Program-made: the position numbers and the translations under genes
Source: B3-G11 sp036985855
GTDB lineage: Bacteria; Actinomycetota; Acidimicrobiia; Spongiisociales; UBA5794
Reading direction: 5' to 3'
Assembly (NCBI GenBank): GCA_036985855.1
Contig: BTQL01000003.1
Span: forward strand, 1-64,000
DNA length: 64,000 nt
Shown here: piece by piece, positions 1-7,016 of the stretch
Layout: each line of letters opens with the position of its first letter
How positions within the stretch are numbered: position 1 is the stretch's first letter
The notes under the pieces: generated by a model
Database searches by the model: none
Seen by the model: the letters and a program-made list of their open reading frames with translations, nothing else
What the model was told of the DNA's origin: nothing

Positions 1-165
1 GTTGTCAGCTGCATGGAGCTGATGACCGACAACCGGTTCCGCCATCTGCCCGTTCTCGACGACGGTGAGCTTGTCGGACTCATCTCGATTGGAGACGTCG
101 TCCGGGCCGTTATGGAAGAGCAGCGATTCCTGATCGATCAGCTCGAAAGTTACATCACTGGATGA
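1..165 (+). CDS. CBS-domain protein, C-terminal fragment
   Basis: The frame is open from base 1 to a TGA at 163-165 and encodes the last 54 residues of a protein whose start lies outside the window. The segment FRHLPVLDDGELVGLISIGD is a classic second half of a CBS (Bateman) motif, followed by VVRAVMEEQRFLIDQLESYI, a typical C-terminal helix of small two-CBS proteins. CBS pairs usually bind adenine nucleotides or related ligands and regulate partner proteins. The partner cannot be named. A complete small CBS protein, possibly a paralogue, lies at 13580-13951. Confidence 0.85.
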   Translation, partial: VVSCMELMTDNRFRHLPVLDDGELVGLISIGDVVRAVMEEQRFLIDQLESYITG

Positions 166-248
166 AATCGCTGCCGCGGTCGTCCTTCGTCCGGAGGAAC
201 GATCCCGAAGCCTGTACCGAAGGCGGTCGATCGGTGAGTGGATGAGGC

Positions 249-554
249 TCAGGCGCGTTTGTCGAACGTGGCTTGATCGAAGGGTTCGATCATGATGCAC
301 TCACCCGGACACTCCTCGGCAGCCTCGACAACCTCGCCAAGCACAGCGGATGGGACTCGAGCCACTCCGCGTGATCCATCAGGTGCCTGTTCGCCATCGA
401 ACACGAGGTCTGCGCCCCAGTGCGAAGCGATCTCCTTGACGACCCACACACCGTCGTCGCGTTCCTGGAACACATCTGGTGCGATCTCGGAGCAGATCCC
501 GTCGCCGGTGCATAGATCCTGATCAATCCAGACCATCAACTCTGCGTCTGCCAT
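249..554 (-). CDS. Ferredoxin, 3Fe-4S type
   Basis: This is a 101-residue acidic protein with an N-terminal CTGDGIC (Cys-X5-Cys) motif and a C-terminal CPGEC. That spacing resembles the single-cluster ferredoxins that actinobacteria use to pass electrons to cytochromes P450 and other monooxygenases. The central part, about 35 residues longer than in minimal ferredoxins, carries an acidic insert. The ATG at 554 is preceded by GAGGA at a 5-nt spacing, which supports this start. It is divergent from the DUF2252 gene, with a 113-bp shared upstream region. No P450 or reductase partner lies beside it, so the physiological acceptor is unknown. Confidence 0.85.
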   Translation of the reverse strand: MADAELMVWIDQDLCTGDGICSEIAPDVFQERDDGVWVVKEIASHWGADLVFDGEQAPDGSRGVARVPSAVLGEVVEAAEECPGECIMIEPFDQATFDKRA

Positions 555-667
555 TTCAATCCTCGTGTAGCTGGCGGTCGGCGCAGGATAGTCGTGGCAA
601 ACTCGGTGGCGCCCGATGGGGCGTTGGGATGCGGTAACGTTGTCGCCCGCCCCAAGGAAACCGGACC

Positions 668-2017
668 ATGAAGAGCATTGCTGAAAGACTTACCGCGGGA
701 AAAGCGCTGCGCCGCGATACTCCCCGTTCCGCACACGCCCGGGTCGATCGAAGTGCCTCACTGGACCCTGTGGACCTTGTCCTCTCCCAGGAAAGGGGCC
801 GGATCGAGAGCCTGATCCCGATACGGCGGGAGCGCATGGCAGAGAGCGCGTTCGCCTTCTTTCGCGCGGGAGCCCAGCTCATGGCGAAGGACCTCGCGTC
901 CACACCGCGCACGGGAATACTCGTTCAGGCCAGCGGCGACGCGCACGTCTCGAACTTCGGTTGGTACGGCTCGCCTGAGCGCGCGCTCGTGTTCGACACG
1001 AACGACTTCGACGAGACGTTGAAGGCCGCGTGGGAGTGGGATGTAAAGCGACTCGCGACCTCGTTCGTCATCGTATGCAGAGACAACGGCTTCAGCGCGA
1101 AGCGGCAGGGGAAGGCCGCTCTTTCCGCGGTTGAGGCATATCAGAAAGCGATGGGCGACTTTGCATCAAGGCCGGTTCTCGATGTTTGGTATGCACAAAT
1201 CAGCGCCGACGACGTGCTCGAACGATTGGACGACGAGGGACGTACACGCGACGTACATAAGGCTGAGAAGGAGTTCCGGAAGGCATCAAGGAAAGACAGC
1301 CGCCATGTACTGGGAAAACTCGCAGAGCGTTCTGATGGACGCTACCGAATCAAAGACGATCCCCCATTTGTGGTGTCGGTTCGCTCGATGGGTTTCCCGC
1401 TCGATCCAGACCGCATTCGGGAACTCGTTGACGAGAGCCTGGATCGGTACCTCGAAACCGTCAGCCCAGCAATTCGAACGCTGATTCAGGGCTTCGACGT
1501 AGTTGATCTGGCATTGAAAGTCGTTGGTGTTGGAAGTGTCGGTACCAGGACCTTCATCGTGATGCTCGAGGGGAACGGTCCTGAGGACGTCCTGTTCCTT
1601 CAACTCAAGGAGGCAGGTAGGTCGGTGCTCGAGGACGAGTTCGGTGACTCCGGGCTCGATCATGCCGGGCAGCGGGTGGTAGAAGGCCAGCGACTGATGC
1701 AGACAACGAGCGACATCCTGCTGGGTTGGACAACGTCGAGCGGTGGGACGCAGTACTACGTGCGTCAATTGAAGGACATGAAAGCCTCGGCAAACCTGGC
1801 GAAGCTCGATCCCGATGACATGACAACCTATGCGCGGACGTGTGGCGCGGTTCTGGCGGCCGCACATGCTCGAAGTGGCGACCCGGCCATCATTGCGGGA
1901 TATCTCGGAACGAATAGTTCATTCGCCAGGGCTGTCGCGAAGTTCGCATCGGTCTATGCCGACCAGAATGAGCAGGACTACCAGGCATTCCTCGAGCGCG
2001 TTCGTGTGGGGCCTTAA
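668..2017 (+). CDS. DUF2252 family protein
   Basis: The 449-residue product has the DUF2252 signature: GDAHVSNFGWYGSPER followed by LVFDTNDFDET and WEWDVKRLATS. DUF2252 proteins have a protein-kinase/aminoglycoside-phosphotransferase-like fold; the GDxHxxN and DxNDFD segments resemble the catalytic and metal-binding loops of that superfamily, but the substrate is unknown. The length fits a full family member. The ATG at 668 has AAGGAA about 7 nt upstream. There is no signal peptide, so it is probably cytosolic. A selenocysteine tRNA starts only 27 bp past its stop and may be co-transcribed with it. Confidence 0.88.
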   Translation: MKSIAERLTAGKALRRDTPRSAHARVDRSASLDPVDLVLSQERGRIESLIPIRRERMAESAFAFFRAGAQLMAKDLASTPRTGILVQASGDAHVSNFGWYGSPERALVFDTNDFDETLKAAWEWDVKRLATSFVIVCRDNGFSAKRQGKAALSAVEAYQKAMGDFASRPVLDVWYAQISADDVLERLDDEGRTRDVHKAEKEFRKASRKDSRHVLGKLAERSDGRYRIKDDPPFVVSVRSMGFPLDPDRIRELVDESLDRYLETVSPAIRTLIQGFDVVDLALKVVGVGSVGTRTFIVMLEGNGPEDVLFLQLKEAGRSVLEDEFGDSGLDHAGQRVVEGQRLMQTTSDILLGWTTSSGGTQYYVRQLKDMKASANLAKLDPDDMTTYARTCGAVLAAAHARSGDPAIIAGYLGTNSSFARAVAKFASVYADQNEQDYQAFLERVRVGP

Positions 2018-2044
2018 CCATGATTGGCGGGTAGCCTCGCCGGT

Positions 2045-2139
2045 GGAGGCGACTGCGTGCCTGGTGGACGTCACGGACTTCAAATCCGATGAGGGGGCGC
2101 AAGCTCCCTGGCGGGTTCGATTCCCGTCCGCCTCCGCCA
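2045..2139 (+). tRNA. selC: tRNA-Sec (UCA anticodon)
   Basis: The 95-nt gene begins GGAGGCG, which pairs with CGCCTCC before the discriminator and an encoded CCA (2136-2139 GCCA). The anticodon loop CTTCAAA reads UGA. A long variable arm folds as a six-pair stem closed by a GCAA loop (2090s-2105), and the T arm is GCGGG-TTCGATT-CCCGT. Long acceptor and variable arms with anticodon UCA are diagnostic of bacterial selenocysteine tRNA and separate it from tRNA-Ser and from Trp-type suppressors. The eighth acceptor pair looks like an A-C mismatch, and the anticodon stem seems to need a bulged A. It implies that SelA, SelB and SelD exist elsewhere in the genome; none is in this window. Confidence 0.93.
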
Positions 2140-2150
2140 ACACCCCGTTG

Positions 2151-2199
2151 GTTCTTGCGTAACTGACGTCCTCAGAGAGGACGTCAGTTACGCAAGAAC
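2151..2199. terminator. Long bidirectional hairpin terminator
   Basis: Bases 2151-2173 and 2177-2199 are perfect 23-bp reverse complements separated by a 3-nt loop (AGA). Outside the stem, CCCC on the left and GGGGTTT on the right could extend pairing. It sits between the 3' end of tRNA-Sec on the plus strand and the stop of the acyl-CoA ligase on the minus strand, so it can end both transcripts. The stem is unusually long and perfect for a terminator. Confidence 0.85.
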
Positions 2200-2206
2200 G
2201 AGGGGT

Positions 2207-4021
2207 TTACTCGTTTCGGCCGATGAGGGGATCGCCACCGGTGTACATGGCATCGATCTCGTCGCCGAACTTGGCCATCACCGCCCTGCGCTTGATCTTG
2301 AGTGACGGTGTGAGCAGGCCGTTTTCCGGCGTGAATTCCCCCGCATCGAGCACGAAATCACGCACACGCTCATAGTGCTTGATATCGGACTGCGCCCTGT
2401 TGATCTCTGTCTTGATCAGATTCTTGACCTTTGCCTCTGCAACAAGGGCGTCGGGATTCGACCTGTCGAGTCCCTTCTCGGCAGCCCACTTGCTGAGGTA
2501 TTCGAGATCGGGAACAACCACAGCGACGTTGTAGGGGCGCTGCTCGCCGTACACCATGACCTGGCTGATGTAGCCGGACAGTTGGAGCTTTTCTTCAATG
2601 GGAGAAGGCACCACGTACTTGCCGTTCTCCAGTTTGTACTGCTCCTTGATACGACCCCTGATGAACAGGTAGCCATCAGCGTCCACATGCCCGAGGTCTC
2701 CGGTGCGGAATCCACCATCCGGCGTGAATACTTCGGCATTCGCCTCAGGGAGGTTGTAGTAGCCCATCATGACATTCGGTCCGTGGACGATGATCTCGCC
2801 GATCTCCTTGTCACCTGTGATATCCGTATCGATCTGCACGGTGACACCCGGTATGGCTCGACCAACGGAACCGATCCGTCTCGCGCCCTTGACGTTGCAT
2901 GTCACGATTGGGCTCGTCTCTGTGAGCCCGTAACCCTCGTACACGACGATACCGACGGCCGAGATGAACTCGGCTACCTCTGTCGAGATGGCTGCGCCGC
3001 CTGAGAATGCGTAACGAAGTCTCCCTCCGAATGCGTCCCGCACTTTCGTGAAGACGATCTTGTCGAACAGATCGTTCTGCAGGTCGACCCACCGGCTCCG
3101 TTTGCCTTGTTTCTCTAGCTGGATACGCTTGCGGCCGTTGGCGATCGCGGCGTCGAAGAGCGTCTTGGTGATGCCACCTGCTGCCTCCATCTTCTTCTTG
3201 AGACCGTCGTACACCTTGTTGAACACCGTCGGGACACTGACCAGAATCGTCGGCTTGATCTCGGGCATGTCACGAATCAGCGTCTTGGCGCTCGTCAATC
3301 CGGTGGAGGCGCCGAAGTACGTCAAGACGTGTAACTCGACGGTCTGCCCGAACGAGTGCGCCCAGGGAAGGAATGACGCTGATCGGTCGTCTTCCTCGAG
3401 CGGGAAGATCTCTGCGACTGCATTGATGTTCGAGGCGAAGTTGTCGTGAGAGAGTCTCACGCCTTTGGGACTCCCCGTGGTCCCCGACGTGTAGATGAGT
3501 CCAGCCAAGTCTTCTGGTGATACAACAGCAACGGGCGATGGATTCTCTGCCCCGCGAGCAAGGAGCTCGGTGTAGTCGATTGCGTTGCCGCCCGCCGGAT
3601 CGTCGATGACGATGATCTGTTTGAGATCAGGTAACTCGCTGGCGACTTCATCGACCTGCGCCCTGATGCCGTCCGTGGCCGCGAAGAGAACCTTGGCACC
3701 GCTGTCCTTGAGGATGTAGACCCAGTCCTTCTGCGTCTGGGCCTCGTACATCGGGACCCACGCTGCCCCAAGCGTGTACGTCGCGTATGCGCCGACTGCC
3801 CACTCGACGCGGTTGTCCGATATCGCCGCAACACGGTCACCGTGTTCGACTCCGAGTGACGCGAGTCCGCCTCGAGCCTGTTGTACGGCACTACCGAACT
3901 CGGCATATGAAGTCCAATGCCACTCGTTGTCGTCACCGCGTTGCCCGAAGAGCGGGTTGTCCGAATAGTTCGCAACGCTGTTCGTAAGCAGCTCAGCGAG
4001 AGTGGTGATTTGGGTAGTCAT
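2207..4021 (-). CDS. fadD: Long-chain fatty-acid--CoA ligase (AMP-forming)
   Basis: The 604-residue protein belongs to the ANL adenylating superfamily. It carries the P-loop-like motif LIYTSGTTGSPKGV, the A5-type motif GYGLTETSP, the substrate/hinge segment TGDLGHVDADGYLFIRGR and a C-terminal lysine-bearing segment near SLKIKRR. It most resembles the FAA1/FadD15 branch of long-chain acyl-CoA synthetases, in which fatty acid, ATP and CoA give acyl-CoA. The reading frame extends 148 codons upstream, but the ATG at 4021 is preferred because AAAGGA lies about 7 nt before it and family similarity begins there. It is divergent from the HTH gene across 92 bp. The chain-length preference and the gene symbol are family-level inferences. 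Confidence 0.9.
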   Translation of the reverse strand: MTTQITTLAELLTNSVANYSDNPLFGQRGDDNEWHWTSYAEFGSAVQQARGGLASLGVEHGDRVAAISDNRVEWAVGAYATYTLGAAWVPMYEAQTQKDWVYILKDSGAKVLFAATDGIRAQVDEVASELPDLKQIIVIDDPAGGNAIDYTELLARGAENPSPVAVVSPEDLAGLIYTSGTTGSPKGVRLSHDNFASNINAVAEIFPLEEDDRSASFLPWAHSFGQTVELHVLTYFGASTGLTSAKTLIRDMPEIKPTILVSVPTVFNKVYDGLKKKMEAAGGITKTLFDAAIANGRKRIQLEKQGKRSRWVDLQNDLFDKIVFTKVRDAFGGRLRYAFSGGAAISTEVAEFISAVGIVVYEGYGLTETSPIVTCNVKGARRIGSVGRAIPGVTVQIDTDITGDKEIGEIIVHGPNVMMGYYNLPEANAEVFTPDGGFRTGDLGHVDADGYLFIRGRIKEQYKLENGKYVVPSPIEEKLQLSGYISQVMVYGEQRPYNVAVVVPDLEYLSKWAAEKGLDRSNPDALVAEAKVKNLIKTEINRAQSDIKHYERVRDFVLDAGEFTPENGLLTPSLKIKRRAVMAKFGDEIDAMYTGGDPLIGRNE

Positions 4022-4113
4022 CGAATTCCTTTCCGATCTGACGCACAACATTAGACCTTCGATGAACCGGTAGGGCACGACGACATGAAGTGCATCTGAC
4101 TTATGCTCCAACC

Positions 4114-4671
4114 ATGGCCACCAGCGAAGAATTCGGAAGGACCATCCGAGAGGCGCGTCTCGAGAAAGGCATGTCTCTCGGTCAACTCGCTTCGGCTGTC
4201 GGCCGGTCATCATCATCGGTGCGACGGTGGGAACGCGGTGAGGTCGCTCCCGCCGCCGCCGTACTTTCGAAGCTCGAAGCGATCCTCGAGATAGACCCGA
4301 TGGATCTCGATGACCCGATGCCGATCTCTGAGGCCGGATCGGATGCCGGTAGTCTCGGGGTCGAGGTTGCCGGGCAGCGAGTCTCCACTGTTGAGCAACC
4401 GGTTGTCGATGAAGCTTCACCAAGCACGGCTCCGCGGGCTTCTGATGCGCACGCTCCCCAGACAACCAATGGCGGGTTGTTCTCTGACGTATGGGCAGCG
4501 CTCTCGAGAGGGGACAGAAGTTGGATCGGCTGGGTCCGAGGCATCCTCACGGCTGTGGCTCTGGTTCTCATGATCTTCGTATTGGTCTGGGCGATAGGTG
4601 AGCTGTTCGATGCCCTTCGAGAGATTCTTGGCTCATTCGAGGTCGGATCATCAGGAGATCCGAGTCCCTAA
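4114..4671 (+). CDS. Membrane-anchored XRE-type HTH protein
   Basis: This 185-residue protein has an N-terminal Cro/C1 helix-turn-helix at about residues 6-58 (LGQLASAVGRSSSSVRRWER), a disordered Ser/Pro/Ala-rich linker, and one hydrophobic helix near residues 140-162 (ILTAVALVLMIFVLVWAIGE). It looks like a DNA-binding domain tethered to the inner face of the membrane. RodZ has a similar layout but a different linker and a large periplasmic domain, which is absent here. An in-frame GTG at 4090 would add eight residues; ATG 4114 is preferred. Its stop overlaps the stop of the convergent TSUP gene. The target genes are unknown. Confidence 0.75.
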   Translation: MATSEEFGRTIREARLEKGMSLGQLASAVGRSSSSVRRWERGEVAPAAAVLSKLEAILEIDPMDLDDPMPISEAGSDAGSLGVEVAGQRVSTVEQPVVDEASPSTAPRASDAHAPQTTNGGLFSDVWAALSRGDRSWIGWVRGILTAVALVLMIFVLVWAIGELFDALREILGSFEVGSSGDPSP

Positions 4672-5387
4672 GTCACTAGGGGCCGGATGAGAAGTGCCAC
4701 CGCTGCGGCGGTACTTACGATCAGGATCGCCATCCGGACGCTCTCCCTGCTGACTCTCTCCTTCAGGAACAGGGAAAGCACGTAACCAAGGATGACTGCA
4801 GGGAAGAGAACCGCCGCAACCCGCGCATCGATCCAACTGATGTTGCCGCTTGCGTATCGGAAGACGGCTGAGGTAGCTATACCGAACGTGAACACCGCCG
4901 CAAGCGTTGATCGGATCGTGTCTGAGTCGTCAGCTGAGTAGACCAGGGCAACCGCAGGCCCGCCAATGGACGCAATGACTCCCGTGGCACCCGACGCTAT
5001 CCCTGCGGTCAACTTGGTCGCAGGCGTGCGCCTGATGTGGATGCCCTTCGCGATCACGGTAACGGCCCCAAGCACGATCAAAGCGATCGTGATGTCGAGC
5101 GAGCGCTGCGAGGCGACCGCCAACAGTGCCACCCCAAGGAAGGCTCCGGGTATTCTGCCACCGATGATCCACCAGAACCCGTGCAGGTCGATCGCATGTC
5201 GTTCCCGCCAGGCCATCGTGATCGTGAGCGGGAACGCCACGAGCAGTTGGGGAACGGGGGCGAGACTTGGATGGATCAGCGACAAGAGCGGCACTGAGAC
5301 CATTGCGAACCCGAGCCCGACAGTTCCTTGGACGCTCGCGGCACCGACGGTGATGATCAGGGCGAGTATCCAGGCGAAGAGGGACAT
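4668..5387 (-). CDS. TSUP (TauE/SafE, DUF81) family permease
   Basis: The 239-residue integral membrane protein has about eight hydrophobic segments arranged as two similar halves, each with a glycine-rich turn (VQGTVGLGFAMVSVPLL; GVIASIGGPAVALVY). That is the pattern of the TauE/SafE family, whose members export sulfite, sulfoacetate or other small organosulfur anions. The substrate here cannot be read from sequence. The start at 5387 (MSLFAW) is chosen over an upstream frame extension that runs into a tandem repeat. The last bases overlap the convergent HTH gene by the shared tetranucleotide CTAA. Confidence 0.85.
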   Translation of the reverse strand: MSLFAWILALIITVGAASVQGTVGLGFAMVSVPLLSLIHPSLAPVPQLLVAFPLTITMAWRERHAIDLHGFWWIIGGRIPGAFLGVALLAVASQRSLDITIALIVLGAVTVIAKGIHIRRTPATKLTAGIASGATGVIASIGGPAVALVYSADDSDTIRSTLAAVFTFGIATSAVFRYASGNISWIDARVAAVLFPAVILGYVLSLFLKERVSRESVRMAILIVSTAAAVALLIRPLVT

Positions 5388-5402
5388 CCGACGAGGGTAG
5401 GC

Positions 5403-5472
5403 GGTGAGCGGTATCTCCGTCCGTCTACCGCCCATCCGGTGAGCGGTATCTCCGTCCGTCTACCGCCCATCC
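5403..5472. repeat. Perfect 35-bp tandem duplication
   Basis: Bases 5403-5437 and 5438-5472 are identical 35-bp copies, each containing CCGTCTACCGCC. They lie in the upstream region of the TSUP gene, between its start and the end of the next minus-strand gene. The core word CCGTCTA (complement TAGACGG) recurs at several other intergenic sites in the window. Confidence 0.95.
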
Positions 5473-5515
5473 ATCGGGGAGTGGCCCGAGGACGTACCGA
5501 TCGCTGAAGCCTGAT

Positions 5516-6043
5516 TCAGGCTGACCGGTCCGCCATGTCCATGTGGAGCGAGGGATCCGCTTCAGCCATTGGCGGCCTGGCGAGGATGTACGAGAGCCAA
5601 ACGATGAGTCCGCCTGCGACGAGACCGGTGGTAACCGCCAGGGCGATCATCTGAATAACGCTGAGTGTGACAGTGCCATCGTCGACGAACCCGAGCACGA
5701 TTGCCCCGAGAGGAAACACGGCCATTGCGATCACGGGCGCCATGACTGTACCGAGCGGAGCGGTCACCGCGAGCGAAGCTGATTCAGCGTTGGGGTCGAT
5801 CACTCTCGAGACCGCGCTCGTAGCTGCGGCTGCGACGAATCCCCCGAACGCGCTCGCCAGAATCACCATGATCCAGAGAGCCGACGTGGGGGCAGTGAAT
5901 ATGGGGATCAATCGAGTGCCGTCGGAAACGGCGCCGACCGATGGAATACCACCTGTCGCTCCAACGTACAGCATGAGCGAGAGAGCGAGAACGAGACCCG
6001 TGACGGCACCCACAACGAGGGCTGTGAGGTAACTTGGTTTCAT
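5516..6043 (-). CDS. Integral membrane protein, unknown function
   Basis: The 175-residue protein has four or five hydrophobic helices (for example LTALVVGAVTGLVLALSLML and LWIMVILASAFGGFVAAAA) and a short acidic C-terminal tail. No catalytic motif is visible and no family was recognised. Two starts are possible, ATG 6070 and ATG 6043; neither has a convincing Shine-Dalgarno sequence, and 6043 is chosen because the hydrophobic part begins just after it. It follows the membrane-anchored gene at 6082-6981 by only tens of bases on the same strand, so it may be the last gene of the envelope cluster that starts near 10 kb. Confidence 0.65.
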   Translation of the reverse strand: MKPSYLTALVVGAVTGLVLALSLMLYVGATGGIPSVGAVSDGTRLIPIFTAPTSALWIMVILASAFGGFVAAAATSAVSRVIDPNAESASLAVTAPLGTVMAPVIAMAVFPLGAIVLGFVDDGTVTLSVIQMIALAVTTGLVAGGLIVWLSYILARPPMAEADPSLHMDMADRSA

Positions 6044-6081
6044 GGCAGTCAGTGTACCTGGTCTCGACATGCCACGGCTTG

Positions 6082-6981
6082 TCAGCGGCCGCAGACGTCC
6101 GGGGCGTAGATTCCCACGACCCTGTCGGAGTCGCTCTCACCTTCCACGGGACCCCACAACAGGAGGTTGCCAGATGTTGACCCTTCGATCAGGTACACGT
6201 CACCGAGCTTTGGGTCCGTCGAAAACGACACACGTTGTTCCTTGTAGATCTCTTTGAGCGTCGCGACGGTGTTGCCGATCTGGAGCCCGCTCAGTGTCTC
6301 GATGCTGGCTGCCGGATGCGTGATGTCGTTGCCGAACGTGAGATCCTGCCGGTAGCCGTTGTAGATCTCCTGGCCACCTGCTTTCGTCACGATCGCTGCG
6401 TACGTTCCGAAATAGACGATTCTTTCAAAGTCCGTGGCACACACGCCGAAGGCACCTGTCGATACCCGCCAACCGGTGTCATCTGTTGCTTGTCCGAAGG
6501 AAGCGACAAATCTGCCGATCGCCGTATCGGCATCGGCTCCGAACACGATATCCGGGATGTCGTTGTCGTTGATGCGCATGCCGTTGGTGATCATCTTCTG
6601 TTTTTCGACCGGGATCGGCGGAGCTACAGGCGGGTACGGATCGGTGTTTGGAACGCTCGTCGAGGTCACCGACCCTTTCGATGTTGTCGTGGTTGTTGAA
6701 CCATTTGTTGTCGTGGTTCCCGAACCTTCGGAGGTCGTCGTTGTGCCCGCGGCTGCTTCCACATCGTCTGACTTGAGGAGTTGGAACACTGCCACAGAGA
6801 GAGCGATCAAAAGGAGGCCGATGATCAATCCCGTAAGCAGCGGAGAGCCTGGTGGTTGGGCCGGGGGAGTTGTAGGCGGTTCCATCGGGGGTAGAGGACC
6901 ATCACCCGAGATGTTGGTCAGATCGGCATATGGATCTGTCCATCCGGGCGGATTGGAGTATGGGTCGTGGGGAGTCGTCAC
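6082..6981 (-). CDS. Membrane-anchored exported protein, paralogue of the 9060-10064 product
   Basis: The 299-residue protein has a proline-rich cytoplasmic N terminus, one transmembrane helix at about residues 48-69 (LLTGLIIGLLLIALSVAVFQ), a Thr/Ser/Gly-rich linker and a C-terminal extracytoplasmic domain of about 160 residues. That domain contains GRFVASFGQA, ETLSGLQIGNTVATL, LLLWGPVEGE and GIYAPDVC. Nearly the same series occurs in the gene at 9060-10064, so the two are paralogues. The start is GTG 6981 with GAGGAACTGA directly upstream. The domain was not matched to a named family. It lies 35 bp downstream of the LCP fusion gene and probably shares its transcript, suggesting a wall-side partner role. 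Confidence 0.75.
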   Translation of the reverse strand: MTTPHDPYSNPPGWTDPYADLTNISGDGPLPPMEPPTTPPAQPPGSPLLTGLIIGLLLIALSVAVFQLLKSDDVEAAAGTTTTSEGSGTTTTNGSTTTTTSKGSVTSTSVPNTDPYPPVAPPIPVEKQKMITNGMRINDNDIPDIVFGADADTAIGRFVASFGQATDDTGWRVSTGAFGVCATDFERIVYFGTYAAIVTKAGGQEIYNGYRQDLTFGNDITHPAASIETLSGLQIGNTVATLKEIYKEQRVSFSTDPKLGDVYLIEGSTSGNLLLWGPVEGESDSDRVVGIYAPDVCGR

Positions 6982-7016
6982 TCAGTTCCTCGCGAAGGTT
7001 TGTTTCATTGTACGGC

